A stretch of 33,511 bases of DNA, from positions 1 through 33,511 of the forward strand of contig CANRJK010000005.1 of assembly GCA_947630955.1 (NCBI GenBank). The letters run 5' to 3'. Positions 1 to 8,534 of this stretch are shown piece by piece. The notes beneath the pieces were generated by a model that did no database searches, had not been told where the DNA came from, and worked only from the letters and a program-made list of their open reading frames with translations. The DNA comes from an uncultured Bacilli bacterium. Its GTDB lineage: Bacteria; Bacillota_I; Bacilli_A; RF39; UBA660. The translations under genes were made by a program, and so were the position numbers. Within the stretch, counting starts at the first letter, position 1; the number at the start of each line of letters is the position of its first letter.

Positions 1-1
1 A

Positions 2-736
2 TCTTGTAAGATAACTGTTCGTAATGGCTATAATTATACTAAAAATTATATTTATATCTTAGAGGTTAGTAAAAAGATTGATATTATCATTCAAGAGTTA
101 AGTCTAGATACTAATATTCCTAAAGCTTACATTATCGATGATGACGTTTCTAAGCGAGCTTATCTTAGGGGTCTTTTTATTGCGTGTGGGAGTGTTAATG
201 ACCCTAAGAAGTCTCGTTATCATTTGGAATTTTTTGTTGATGATGAAAAGTATGCGCTTTTTATAAAAGATTTACTAAATGAGTATTATTTAAATAGTAA
301 AGTTATCAAACGTGAAAGTAAATATATGATATATGTTAAAGAAGCTGAAAAAATTGGTGACTTTTTAAGAATGATAAACGCTACTAATGCACTGTTTTAT
401 TTTGAAGATATTAGAATATATCGCGATCATAAAAACATGACTAATCGTCTTAATAATTGTGAACAAGCCAATGTTGATAAAATTATTGAAACAGCAACGT
501 TGCAAATTAAAGATATTGAAACAATAAAACAAGAAGGTGGATTAGAACTTTTAAGTGATAAAGAACAGATTGTTGCTTCTTATCGTCTTAAATATCCTGA
601 GGCATCACTTACAGAACTTAGTCAGATAATTAGTATTGAAACAGGTAGTAAATTGACAAAGTCAGGTTTATATCATAGATTTAATAAAATAACTGATTTG
701 GCAAAGAAAATAAGACAAAAAAGGGAAAATGACTAG
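2..736 (+). CDS. whiA: WhiA-family DNA-binding protein (5' partial)
   Basis: The frame is open from base 2, so the track's start at 224 (a TTG) is internal and the gene enters from outside the window; about 60 N-terminal residues are missing compared with the 316-residue B. subtilis protein. The 244 visible residues match WhiA: LRGLFIACGSVNDP and YHLEFF belong to the LAGLIDADG-like fold, ALFYFEDIRIYRD and NRLNNCEQAN follow, and the end is a helix-turn-helix (LTELSQII...LTKSGLYHR). In Bacillota WhiA is a nucleoid-associated protein influencing division and chromosome segregation, and it lacks nuclease activity. The stop codon lies in the loop of a terminator, so this is the last gene of its unit. 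Identity is secure; the local role is inferred. Confidence 0.95.
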   Translation, partial: SCKITVRNGYNYTKNYIYILEVSKKIDIIIQELSLDTNIPKAYIIDDDVSKRAYLRGLFIACGSVNDPKKSRYHLEFFVDDEKYALFIKDLLNEYYLNSKVIKRESKYMIYVKEAEKIGDFLRMINATNALFYFEDIRIYRDHKNMTNRLNNCEQANVDKIIETATLQIKDIETIKQEGGLELLSDKEQIVASYRLKYPEASLTELSQIISIETGSKLTKSGLYHRFNKITDLAKKIRQKREND

Positions 737-749
737 TAGTCATTTTTTT
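727..749 (+). terminator. Intrinsic terminator after whiA
   Basis: AAATGAC and GTCATTT form a 7-bp stem around a 5-base loop that contains the whiA stop codon TAG. The 3' arm runs straight into a T tract. Confidence 0.8.
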
Positions 750-770
750 AGTATTAACTTTTGCTTTTAA

Positions 771-799
771 TTGTGAAATAAAATAATTTATAGTATAAT
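771..799 (+). promoter_or_regulatory. Sigma-A promoter for the gdpP-like/rplI/dnaB operon
   Basis: TTGTGA (771-776) and TATAAT (794-799) are separated by 17 bases. The predicted start near 806 leaves a leader of only about 14 bases before the ATG at 820, with ribosome site GGAG at 811-814. Confidence 0.75.
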
Positions 800-819
800 A
801 ATAATGGATTGGAGAAACT

Positions 820-1785
820 ATGGAAAGTTTATTTAAAAATTTAAATGATACAATTAAAGCATATAAAAAAGTCATTATTATAAGTCATTGTAATCCTGAT
901 TTGGACGCTTTGGGATCTAGTTTAGGGTTAAGTTGTATTCTTAATAATTTTCAAAAGGAAAATTATATATTTTTAGATACTCAAAATGAAAATAATAATT
1001 CTTCTGTTAAACAAGCTTTATCACTAGTTCCTGATTTTAATTTCATTAATCAAAAAAATTATAAAAAGAAAATCGATAAAAATACTTTGTTAATTGTTTT
1101 AGATACTCATCAAAAAGCTCGTCTTGAGTATCCCCAAATAATTGATGAATGTGATAATATTGTTGTTTTAGATCACCACATTAAAATGGATAATTATATC
1201 AAAAATACGGATATCTTTTATATTGATTCTTCTTTATCTAGTGTGGTTGAGTTGATAGCTTTTTATAGTAAATTTTTAAATGTTAGTATTAGTCCTGTTG
1301 TTTCATCTATCATGTTAGCTGGTATGGAAATTGACACTAATGGTTTTAATATTAAAATAACTGAAAAAGCCTTTGAAGCTGCTTCTTATTTAGTATCTTT
1401 AGGAGCCGATCCAATTATTAAACAAATTTTATTAAAAGAGACAAAAGATGAGTTTTTAAGACGAGCTGACTTTATCAAAAGTAGTTATATTTATCTTAAG
1501 AAATTTGCCATCTGTTTGTTAGACGCTAATGAAACCACTAAAGAAGAATTAGCTGAAATATCTGAGGAGTTGCTTAATTTTGAAGGTGTTGAAGCTAGTT
1601 TTACGATTGGACAATTGAATAAAAAATTGGTTGGTATTAGCGCTAGAAGTATAGGTAATTTAGATGTCTGTGAAATAATGAAACGTTTAGGTGGTGGCGG
1701 ACATACTAATAACGCTGCTGTCCAGATTGAAAATACAACAATTAAGGCTTTAGAAAAAGCTTTAAAGAAAGTGTTGGGTGAATAA
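820..1785 (+). CDS. GdpP-like DHH/DHHA1 phosphodiesterase lacking membrane, PAS and GGDEF parts
   Basis: This 321-residue protein has the DHH catalytic motifs HCNPDLD (23-29), DTH (95-97), DHH (118-120) and MEIDTNGF with Asp172, then a DHHA1 domain ending in GGGGH (291-295). All metal-binding motifs look intact. The stretch AFEAASYLVSLGAD resembles the C-terminal half of GdpP (YybT), the c-di-AMP phosphodiesterase. The position directly before rplI and dnaB is where gdpP sits in B. subtilis. Full GdpP is about 650 residues with two membrane helices, a PAS-like and a degenerate GGDEF domain, all absent here. Likely role: hydrolysis of c-di-AMP or pApA in the cytosol. A NrnA-type nanoRNase is the alternative, but the locus favours GdpP descent. 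The stop abuts the rplI start. Confidence 0.88.
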   Translation: MESLFKNLNDTIKAYKKVIIISHCNPDLDALGSSLGLSCILNNFQKENYIFLDTQNENNNSSVKQALSLVPDFNFINQKNYKKKIDKNTLLIVLDTHQKARLEYPQIIDECDNIVVLDHHIKMDNYIKNTDIFYIDSSLSSVVELIAFYSKFLNVSISPVVSSIMLAGMEIDTNGFNIKITEKAFEAASYLVSLGADPIIKQILLKETKDEFLRRADFIKSSYIYLKKFAICLLDANETTKEELAEISEELLNFEGVEASFTIGQLNKKLVGISARSIGNLDVCEIMKRLGGGGHTNNAAVQIENTTIKALEKALKKVLGE

Positions 1786-2223
1786 ATGAAAATAATTTTA
1801 TTGAAAGATGTAAAAAAGCAAGGTAAAAAAGGAGATATAATTAACGTTGCTGATGGTTATGGTAATTTTTTAATTAAAACAGGTGAAGCTGTTATTGCTT
1901 CTAAGCAAGGTGTTGACCGTTTAAATAAAGAGAAAGAACAACAAAGGAAAGCTTTGGAAAATTTGATTGAAAGTTGTAATAAAATAAAACAAAAACTAGA
2001 GAAAGAACATCTTAAATTTAAAGTTAAAACAGGTGTATCTGACCGTGTTTTTGGTAGTGTTAGTGCTAAACAAATTGCCTTAGCCTTACAAGAGTTAGGA
2101 TATGATATTGATAAAAAGCAAATAACAATAAAAAATCCTTTAACATCTTTGGGATATCATAATGTAGAAGTTGAACTTCATAAAAGCGTAATTGCACAAA
2201 TCAAAGTTGAATTAGTGAATTAG
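1786..2223 (+). CDS. rplI: 50S ribosomal protein L9
   Basis: At 145 residues this is close to the usual L9 length of about 148. The N-terminal rRNA-binding domain is recognisable ([20 protein letters not shown], then [11 protein letters not shown]). A long charged connecting helix spans about residues 45-75 ([13 protein letters not shown]), and the C-terminal domain has [13 protein letters not shown]9 binds 23S rRNA near the L1 stalk and helps keep reading frame. The ATG follows the previous stop with no gap, so translation is probably coupled, and dnaB follows 10 bases later. Confidence 0.97.
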   Translation: MKIILLKDVKKQGKKGDIINVADGYGNFLIKTGEAVIASKQGVDRLNKEKEQQRKALENLIESCNKIKQKLEKEHLKFKVKTGVSDRVFGSVSAKQIALALQELGYDIDKKQITIKNPLTSLGYHNVEVELHKSVIAQIKVELVN

Positions 2224-2233
2224 AGGTGATCTT

Positions 2234-3577
2234 ATGCCTGATAAAACCATCCCTCATAATACGGATGCTGAACAATCGGTATTAGGCTCAATGTTTTTAA
2301 CAAAAAAAGCTTTACAAAAAGCTTTAGAAGGTCTTACTAGTGAAGATTTTTATTTAGATTCACATAGTAAAATTTTTGAGTGCATAAAAGCTATTGACGA
2401 TAAAAAAATACCTGTTGATTTAACAACAGTGACAGAGGAATTAAGTAATCGAAACTGGTTAGTTCAGGTTGGAAATATTGATTATCTAGCAGAAATGATT
2501 AATAATGTTCCAACTACAGCTAATATTGATGAATATATAAAAATAGTTTCTGAAAAAGCACTACTAAGAAGACTTATTGATGAAGCAACTTCAATTGTAA
2601 AAGATAGTTATAGTGTTGGGAGAGATATTGGGGACTTTTTATATGAAGCTGGTAAAAAAATATCAGATGTATCACAAGGTTTAAAGACAACAGAGTTTAA
2701 ACCTATACAAGATGTTTTAGTAAAAACGCAATCAGATTTAGAGTTTTTAGCTGCTAATAAAAATGAGATAACAGGGATTCCAACTGGTTTTTATGACCTA
2801 GATAAAATTACTTCTGGATTTCATCCTCATCAATTAATTATTATAGCTGCTCGTCCAGGTATGGGTAAAACAGCTATTGCTCTTAATATGGTTACTAATA
2901 TGGCTGTTCAAGCTAAAAAGTCAGTTGCTGTTTTTAATATGGAGATGGGAGCTGAACAGCTTGTTACAAGAATGTTATCATCAGTAGGCCAAATAACTGG
3001 TGATAAATTAAAAACGGGTAATTTAGAACATAATGATTGGAAGAAAATTAATGAGGCAATTAGTCGTCTTTCTGATACACGTATTTTTATTGATGATAAT
3101 GCGGGACAAACAGTATCAGAAATTAGAGCGAAGTGTAGGCGTTTAAAAAACTCTCCTTCAGGTTTGGATGTTGTAATTATCGATTATTTGACTTTGATTC
3201 AAAGCGCTAATAAAGGTGGTTCTAATGGTCAAAACCGTCAACAAGAAGTAGCTGATATATCACGTGCTTTAAAAACGATGGCTATGGAGTTAGAAATTCC
3301 AGTTATAGCTTTATCACAATTATCACGTGGTATTGAACAACGAACTGATAAAAAACCAATGCTTAGTGATTTGCGTGAATCAGGAGCTATTGAACAAGAT
3401 GCTGATTTAGTAGCGTTTTTACATTGTAATGATGAAGAAAAGGAGAAAGAGGATAGTTTAATGGAACTTGTTATTCGTAAACATCGTAATGGTCCTTTAA
3501 AAGATATTCCTCTAATTTTTCAAAGAGCTACTAGTACTTTTGTTAATGTGGCTAATAGTAATGTTGAAGAAATATAG
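2234..3577 (+). CDS. dnaB: Replicative DNA helicase DnaB (B. subtilis DnaC)
   Basis: This 447-residue protein has the N-terminal helical domain with the typical PHNTDAEQSVLGSM opening, a linker, and the RecA-like hexameric helicase domain. The Walker A motif is RPGMGKT (about 207-213), followed by NMEMG, a Walker B region VVIIDYLTLIQ, and the conserved ALSQLSRGIEQR and LRESGAIEQDAD blocks. It unwinds DNA at the replication fork, working with DnaG primase and a loader. Ribosome site AGGTGAT precedes the ATG. The order rplI-dnaB is widely conserved in Bacillota. No loader or primase gene is in the window. Confidence 0.98.
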   Translation: MPDKTIPHNTDAEQSVLGSMFLTKKALQKALEGLTSEDFYLDSHSKIFECIKAIDDKKIPVDLTTVTEELSNRNWLVQVGNIDYLAEMINNVPTTANIDEYIKIVSEKALLRRLIDEATSIVKDSYSVGRDIGDFLYEAGKKISDVSQGLKTTEFKPIQDVLVKTQSDLEFLAANKNEITGIPTGFYDLDKITSGFHPHQLIIIAARPGMGKTAIALNMVTNMAVQAKKSVAVFNMEMGAEQLVTRMLSSVGQITGDKLKTGNLEHNDWKKINEAISRLSDTRIFIDDNAGQTVSEIRAKCRRLKNSPSGLDVVIIDYLTLIQSANKGGSNGQNRQQEVADISRALKTMAMELEIPVIALSQLSRGIEQRTDKKPMLSDLRESGAIEQDADLVAFLHCNDEEKEKEDSLMELVIRKHRNGPLKDIPLIFQRATSTFVNVANSNVEEI

Positions 3578-3584
3578 GTGATTT

Positions 3585-5600
3585 ATGAAAAATTTATTTA
3601 TTTATATAGCTATTTTTCTATGTGGTATTGGTGTCTTTTTTCTTCAATTTGGTTATAGTAAAAAGAAACAACCATACACTTTTTATCAAGTCTATTTAGA
3701 TAATGAAAAAATAGGTGTTATTAATTCTAAAGAAGACTTAGAAAAATATATATCTAGACAAGGTGATCTTATTCAAAATCAAGTTCTTGAATATCAAAAT
3801 GAGATTGCTATTATTAATTCTGTGGATACAATAATGAAGCAATTTATTAACAAAAAAAATTCTTTATATAAAGACTATGTAATGTTAAATAACTTAAAAA
3901 ATACTTATAATAATTTAACGACAATAGTTGATGAAGATGGATATGTTTTAGAAAATCAATATGATTCTTTGAGAAAAATATATAATAATCTACCTAAAGA
4001 TTATAAGGAAGGTATTTATCTTAATGACAAACAACTTGTTAATTATAATCTTTTAAAAGATAAGATTGATAATAAAATAAAACAGATAGATACTAGTATT
4101 GTTAATTATTTATATAATAATCGTAATAATTTAAATATAACTAGTACCCAAAATAGTCATTTAGAAGAATTTGTTGATACTAAATTATTTGATAAAAATT
4201 ATAGCGACTATATAAAAATGCTTAGTTATGTAGGAGAAAATGAAATTTATGTTCATACTAATGATATTTATGAACCTTTAGGTATAAGTATAAAAAAGAT
4301 AACTACTTATGATAAAGAACACATGACATCTGAATCAGTATATAAAAAAATTGTTGAAAAAAAACCTTGTACAATTGAGGGATATCAATTTCGTATTAAA
4401 GCTGATAGTAGTAATAATAAAGGTAATTTAACGGCTAAGACAGTAATAGGTGCAATGTCAGTAACTGATTACCAAGATATAAGTGATAAAAAGACTAATG
4501 ATATTATTATCTATGTTACAGACAAAGAAGTTTTTAATGACGCTATTGATGAAGTTATATCTGTTTTTATTGGCAATGATAAGTATGAAGCTTATAAGAA
4601 AAAAAGTCAAAAAGAAATAACTGATACCGGTTCTGTTATTGATAATATTTATTTAAAAGATGATATAACTATCAAGAAGACTAATATATCTGTTAAAGAA
4701 AAAATATATAGTGATTCATCATCTTTAGCAAGTTATCTTCTTTATGGTGATACAAAACAAACAAAGACTGTAAAAGCTACAGCGAAAGATACGGTTGATG
4801 ATTTAGCTTATAAAAATGGGATAAGTGTTGAAGAATTTTTCTTATCTAATCCTAGTTTTACTAGTGTTGATAATATGTTTTATGATGGTCAACCAATAAC
4901 AATTACTAGATTAAATCCAAAAATTAGTTTAATTGTTGAAGAATCACAAGTTCAAGATGTAAGTGTTAAGTATAACACGCTTGAAAAATACGATAGTAAT
5001 ATGACGGTTGGTTCAGAATATGTTACTCAAAAAGGTTCAAATGGTGTTATGCGTGTTTCTCAAAAAGTTCAAAAAATTAATGGAGCTATTGTTTCTGTTA
5101 ATACAACTAGTAAAGAAACTATTAAAGCCGCTAAAGATAAGATTGTTCGTGTTGGAACAAAAGTTATTCCAAATATTGGTAGTGTTAGAAACTGGGGTTG
5201 GCCAACAAACTCATATACTTTATCTTCTGGCTTTGGTTATCGTATAAGTCCATTTAGTGGTCGAACTGGTGATTGGCATGCTGGTCTTGATATTCCAAAT
5301 CAATATGGAGCTCCAGTTTATGCGTCAAATAATGGAACAATTGTCACAATGAAGCGTCTTACATATAATTATGGTATTCATATCGTTATTAATCATAATA
5401 ATGGATACTATACTTTATATGGACATATGAGTGGTTTTGCTAAAGGATTAAAAGTTGGATCAGTTGTATCACGAGGACAAGTTATTGGATATGTAGGCTC
5501 AACTGGAGCTGCAACAGGACCTCATGTTCATTTTGAGATAAGAGTTGGTAGTAATAGTTATTCTAGTGTTACAAATCCGTTACCATATTTGAGGAAGTAA
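3585..5600 (+). CDS. Membrane-anchored M23 peptidase with LysM-like and G5 domains
   Basis: This 671-residue protein opens with a hydrophobic signal or anchor segment (about 3-24) and then has a long Asn/Lys/Tyr-rich extracellular region. Next come a LysM-like domain (about 395-444, VDDLAYKNGISVEEFF), a G5 domain (about 464-530, GSNGVMRVSQKVQ) and an M23 endopeptidase domain (about 540-670). The zinc and catalytic residues are present: HAGLD (His565, Asp569), LYGHMS and HVHFE (His647, His649). It should cut peptidoglycan cross-bridges or stem peptides outside the membrane. It starts 7 bases after dnaB, in the stretch where B. subtilis has purA and the wal genes. The exact substrate cannot be told. 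Confidence 0.92.
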   Translation: MKNLFIYIAIFLCGIGVFFLQFGYSKKKQPYTFYQVYLDNEKIGVINSKEDLEKYISRQGDLIQNQVLEYQNEIAIINSVDTIMKQFINKKNSLYKDYVMLNNLKNTYNNLTTIVDEDGYVLENQYDSLRKIYNNLPKDYKEGIYLNDKQLVNYNLLKDKIDNKIKQIDTSIVNYLYNNRNNLNITSTQNSHLEEFVDTKLFDKNYSDYIKMLSYVGENEIYVHTNDIYEPLGISIKKITTYDKEHMTSESVYKKIVEKKPCTIEGYQFRIKADSSNNKGNLTAKTVIGAMSVTDYQDISDKKTNDIIIYVTDKEVFNDAIDEVISVFIGNDKYEAYKKKSQKEITDTGSVIDNIYLKDDITIKKTNISVKEKIYSDSSSLASYLLYGDTKQTKTVKATAKDTVDDLAYKNGISVEEFFLSNPSFTSVDNMFYDGQPITITRLNPKISLIVEESQVQDVSVKYNTLEKYDSNMTVGSEYVTQKGSNGVMRVSQKVQKINGAIVSVNTTSKETIKAAKDKIVRVGTKVIPNIGSVRNWGWPTNSYTLSSGFGYRISPFSGRTGDWHAGLDIPNQYGAPVYASNNGTIVTMKRLTYNYGIHIVINHNNGYYTLYGHMSGFAKGLKVGSVVSRGQVIGYVGSTGAATGPHVHFEIRVGSNSYSSVTNPLPYLRK

Positions 5601-5601
5601 A

Positions 5602-6363
5602 ATGAAGTTAGCTGTTTTAGCAAGTGGTAGCAAAGGTAACTGTACTTATATATCAACTGATAAACATCATATATTAGTTGATATAGGAACATCATCTTTA
5701 AGTATTGAAAAAAAACTAAGAAATTTGCATGTAGAACCTAGTAGTATTGATAGTATCTTTGTTACCCATGCTCATACTGATCATACCGCGGGTATAAATG
5801 TTTTTATGAAAAAATATCATCCTAAGATTTATATGACGGAAAACATTTGTAAGGAAGCTAAATTAAAAGTCGATGATTATATTGAGTTAACTAAAGTTTT
5901 AACACTAGACGATTTAACGATTATTCCTATTCCAACTTCTCATGACGCAAAAGATTCAAGAGGCTATATTTTTGAATCTGGTGATAAATCAATTGTTTAT
6001 TTAACTGATACAGGATATATAGGTGAAAAATACTATTCTTTATTAAAAAATAGAACTATCTATATTATGGAAAGTAATCATGATATTGAATTGCTTATGA
6101 ATAATAGTCATTATCCTCATCATGTTAAGATGCGTATATTAGGTGATTCAGGACATTTATCTAATAAAGATTGTGCTTTATATCTATCAAAATTTATTGG
6201 ACCAAATAGTAAAAAAATCTTTCTAGCGCATTTGAGTGAAGAAAATAATACGCCTGCTCTAGCATATAATAATGTAAAAGAAACTTTTACTAGAAAAAAT
6301 ATTTCTTTTGATGATATTGAAATATTAGACCAAAAAAACGCTACAGAAATGGTGGAAGTATGA
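5602..6363 (+). CDS. walJ: WalJ/YycJ-type metallo-beta-lactamase-fold hydrolase
   Basis: The 253 residues (B. subtilis WalJ has 264) start with LAVLASGSKGNCTYI and carry the metal-binding THAHTDH motif at 55-61, then SHDAKDSRGY, LTDTGY and MESNHD. This pattern is typical of the YycJ family, nuclease-like enzymes encoded next to the WalRK cell-wall regulators. A role linking cell-wall and DNA metabolism is reported for the family; the substrate is unknown. WalR, WalK, WalH and WalI are not present beside it here. The start lies one base after the M23 stop, and the end overlaps rlmH by 4 bases. Confidence 0.93.
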   Translation: MKLAVLASGSKGNCTYISTDKHHILVDIGTSSLSIEKKLRNLHVEPSSIDSIFVTHAHTDHTAGINVFMKKYHPKIYMTENICKEAKLKVDDYIELTKVLTLDDLTIIPIPTSHDAKDSRGYIFESGDKSIVYLTDTGYIGEKYYSLLKNRTIYIMESNHDIELLMNNSHYPHHVKMRILGDSGHLSNKDCALYLSKFIGPNSKKIFLAHLSEENNTPALAYNNVKETFTRKNISFDDIEILDQKNATEMVEV

Positions 6364-6812
6364 TAAAAATATTATGTGTAGGAAAGATAAAAGAGAGTTT
6401 TTATCGTGATGCGATTAAAGAATATGTGAAAAGATTAAGTAAATATGTTAAAATAGATATAGTTGAGTGTAAAGATTATAATGATAAAGACCCATCAGCT
6501 TTAGAAAAAGAAAAGTTGGAGATAGAAAAACATATCAATAATAAAGATTTTATTATTACGTTACAAATTGATGGTGAACAACTAGACTCTTTATCTTTAG
6601 CTAAGAAAATAGATAATATTTTTCAAAGTAATCCTAATATAACATTTATTATTGGTGGTTCTTTAGGATTACACGATGATATTAAAAAAAGAAGTAATAT
6701 GGCTTTATCATTTTCTAAAATGACTTTTCCTCATCAATTATTTCGAATTATTTTATTAGAACAAATTTATCGTTGTTATAAAATAATTAATAATGAATCA
6801 TATCATAAATAG
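6360..6812 (+). CDS. rlmH: 23S rRNA pseudouridine-1915 N3-methyltransferase RlmH
   Basis: RlmH is a small SPOUT (knotted) methyltransferase that uses S-adenosylmethionine to methylate pseudouridine 1915 in helix 69 of 23S rRNA on assembled 70S ribosomes. The 150 residues match the family length of about 155-159. Signature stretches are FIIGGSLGLHDDI, LSFSKMTFPHQLFR, EQIYRCYKI and the invariant C-terminal YHK, which contributes to the active site. The start overlaps the walJ stop as ATGA, a coupled arrangement. B. subtilis has an HtrA-type protease gene between walJ and rlmH, which is missing here. Confidence 0.97.
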   Translation: MIKILCVGKIKESFYRDAIKEYVKRLSKYVKIDIVECKDYNDKDPSALEKEKLEIEKHINNKDFIITLQIDGEQLDSLSLAKKIDNIFQSNPNITFIIGGSLGLHDDIKKRSNMALSFSKMTFPHQLFRIILLEQIYRCYKIINNESYHK

Positions 6813-6912
6813 AAAGAGGTTGATAATAAGAAGTATTTAAAATTTTATTCTTTTAATCTTTGTTATTTTTTAACGTTATGATTAAATTTATTATTAAAAA
6901 GGAGAGTGTGTT

Positions 6913-7248
6913 ATGAAAAAATGTAGTATGTGTGGTAGTCAAGTAAATGATGATGTAACTAATTGCCCAAATTGTGGAAGTGTTAATTTTGTAGGATCAG
7001 ATGTTTTTAATCAAAACATTGGTGCTCAACAACCAATGTATGGTCAAAATCCTAGTCCTATTCCTCCTCAACCTGTTAAACAACAAGGAAACATTGGTTG
7101 GGGTGTCTTAGGATTTTGTATTCCAATTGTTGGATGGATTTTATATTTCTGTTGGAATAAAACTAAACCAGGGGATGCTAAATACGCAGGAATTGGTGGT
7201 ATTATTGGTTTCTGCTTTAATCTTATCATGACGATGTTTGTTTTATAA
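6913..7248 (+). CDS. Small membrane protein with N-terminal zinc ribbon (copy 1)
   Basis: This 111-residue protein has two CxxC pairs in the first 22 residues (CSMC and CPNC), a zinc-ribbon pattern. A Pro/Gln-rich linker (about 45-58) follows, then two hydrophobic segments (about 63-82 and 90-110). The ribbon should face the cytosol and the C-terminal half should sit in the membrane. It starts after a strong AAGGAG site. The N terminus is a near copy of the next gene, so the two are tandem paralogs that diverge after the ribbon. The function is unknown; similar zinc-ribbon membrane proteins are common in gut Bacillota. Alternatives are a regulator or an assembly factor. Confidence 0.75.
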   Translation: MKKCSMCGSQVNDDVTNCPNCGSVNFVGSDVFNQNIGAQQPMYGQNPSPIPPQPVKQQGNIGWGVLGFCIPIVGWILYFCWNKTKPGDAKYAGIGGIIGFCFNLIMTMFVL

Positions 7249-7281
7249 ATATTTAATGATTAAAAGAATAAGGAGTGTGTT

Positions 7282-7869
7282 ATGAAAAAATGTAATATGT
7301 GTGGTAATACTGTGAATGATAGTTTACCTGTTTGTCCAAATTGTGGAAGTAATAACTTACAACCATTAAATAATGTGGCAAATAATTTAAATGGAGGTAT
7401 CAATCCTCAAGTTAATATGCCCAATCAACCTATGCCAAATTTAAATCAACAGATGCCAATTCAAGGAAATATGCCAATGACTTACGCAACCGTTTTTATG
7501 GCTTTAATAGGTATGGGAGCTGTTAGTAATTTATGTAGTTCAATTAAAGATTTTAGTATAGCAACCTTAATTGCTGCTGCTTTTGCAGGATTAACAATCT
7601 TTTTCTTGTATAAAAGAACAAAAGTTGGACGTATTCTTGCGATGGTTTATAGTGTATTTGAAGCTATAGCGGGCTTTTTCTTTCTAATTTTAGGAGCTTT
7701 ACTTTCTTTAGGAATGCTTAGTTCACTTAATAATGAATTTGAAAGTGGTCTTGCTATGTTAGGAACAGCTGTAGGTATTTTTTTATTCTTAATAGGCGCT
7801 GCTTGTCTTGCTTTTGGTATTTGTTCATTCGTTTATTTTAAGAAAAGAGCTATTATGTATATTAACTAA
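7282..7869 (+). CDS. Zinc-ribbon multi-span membrane protein (copy 2)
   Basis: This 195-residue protein shares its first 25 residues with the preceding gene (CNMCGNTV, CPNCGSNN) but differs afterwards. It has an Asn/Pro/Met-rich linker (about 30-65) and four hydrophobic segments in the C-terminal half, at roughly 68-88, 90-108, 115-143 and 160-187. Its upstream region AAGGAGTGTGTTATG is nearly identical to that of copy 1. The C-terminal region resembles generic four-helix membrane domains of unknown function. The spacing of 33 bases and shared strand suggest co-transcription with copy 1. No function is assigned. Confidence 0.75.
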   Translation: MKKCNMCGNTVNDSLPVCPNCGSNNLQPLNNVANNLNGGINPQVNMPNQPMPNLNQQMPIQGNMPMTYATVFMALIGMGAVSNLCSSIKDFSIATLIAAAFAGLTIFFLYKRTKVGRILAMVYSVFEAIAGFFFLILGALLSLGMLSSLNNEFESGLAMLGTAVGIFLFLIGAACLAFGICSFVYFKKRAIMYIN

Positions 7870-7932
7870 TAATAATTAAAAAATGTATAAAAAAAGAGAA
7901 TGTTTATCAATATATAGTAGGAGATGAAATAT

Positions 7933-8439
7933 ATGAAAAACATTCTTTTTATTTTGGGAGCTATTTTACTTTTGGTTATGGTATCAAAGTTAGTTACTGA
8001 AAATGACCTTATTCCTGAGGATGCTATTAGAATTAGAGTTATTGCTAATTCTAATGAAGATAAAGATCAATCATTAAAACAAGAAATAAGAAAAGAAATT
8101 GAAACATATTTATATGATAAGTTAGATAATGTAACTGATGTTAAAACAGCTGATACGGTTATAAAAAATAATCTTCCAAATGTAAAGAAGATAATTAATA
8201 AGCATACAACTGATTATAAGATTAATTATGGATTAAATTACTTTCCTAAAAAGGAATATAAGGGTATTTCTTATGATGAAGGAGAATATCAATCGTTGGT
8301 TGTCACTTTAGGAACTGGTTTGGGTGACAATTGGTGGTGTGTTTTATTTCCACCTTTATGTCTATTAGAAGCCGAGGAAAGTATGGAAGTAGAGTATCAT
8401 TCGTATGTTGTAGATACTTTAAATAAATATTTTAAGTAA
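7933..8439 (+). CDS. spoIIR: Stage II sporulation protein R
   Basis: In sporulating Bacillota SpoIIR is made in the forespore under sigma-F, secreted into the intermembrane space, and triggers SpoIIGA to cleave pro-sigma-E in the mother cell. The 168 residues contain an N-terminal membrane or signal segment (about 3-20), the family hallmark IRIRVIANSNEDKDQ and the C-terminal hallmark WWCVLFPPLCLL. I start at 7933 because AGGAG (7919-7923) is 9 bases away; the track's ATG at 7924 touches it. The protein is shorter than the roughly 224-residue B. subtilis form but complete at the conserved core. A terminator follows. Confidence 0.92.
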   Translation: MKNILFILGAILLLVMVSKLVTENDLIPEDAIRIRVIANSNEDKDQSLKQEIRKEIETYLYDKLDNVTDVKTADTVIKNNLPNVKKIINKHTTDYKINYGLNYFPKKEYKGISYDEGEYQSLVVTLGTGLGDNWWCVLFPPLCLLEAEESMEVEYHSYVVDTLNKYFK

Positions 8440-8442
8440 AAG

Positions 8443-8480
8443 TTTATGTCTATCTTGTGTACATAAATTTTTCTTTTTTT
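8443..8480 (+). terminator. Probable intrinsic terminator after spoIIR
   Basis: TTTATGT and ACATAAA form a 7-bp, mostly A-T stem around an 11-base loop, followed by a long T-rich run. The stem is weak, so confidence is moderate. Confidence 0.5.
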
Positions 8481-8489
8481 TAATTATGG

Positions 8490-8518
8490 TTGACTTTTAA
8501 ATTTATAAATAATATAGT
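8490..8518 (+). promoter_or_regulatory. Sigma-A promoter for fba
   Basis: TTGACT (8490-8495) and TATAGT (8513-8518) are 17 bases apart. The predicted start near 8525 falls at the edge of the ribosome site AGGTGA (8525-8530), so the leader is about 10 bases. This shows the track's start at 8490 lies inside the -35 box and cannot be used. Confidence 0.75.
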
Positions 8519-8534
8519 TTATTTAGGTGATTAT

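Noticed and set aside
5008-5247. Plus-strand ORF of 79 residues inside the M23 gene.
   Set aside because: It is a shadow frame of a well-supported gene, low in complexity (Leu/Lys/Val), without a ribosome site.
7885-7920. A GTATA box upstream of spoIIR resembling a sigma-F -35.
   Set aside because: No matching sigma-F -10 sequence follows at the right distance, and the region is too A+T rich for the box alone to mean anything.
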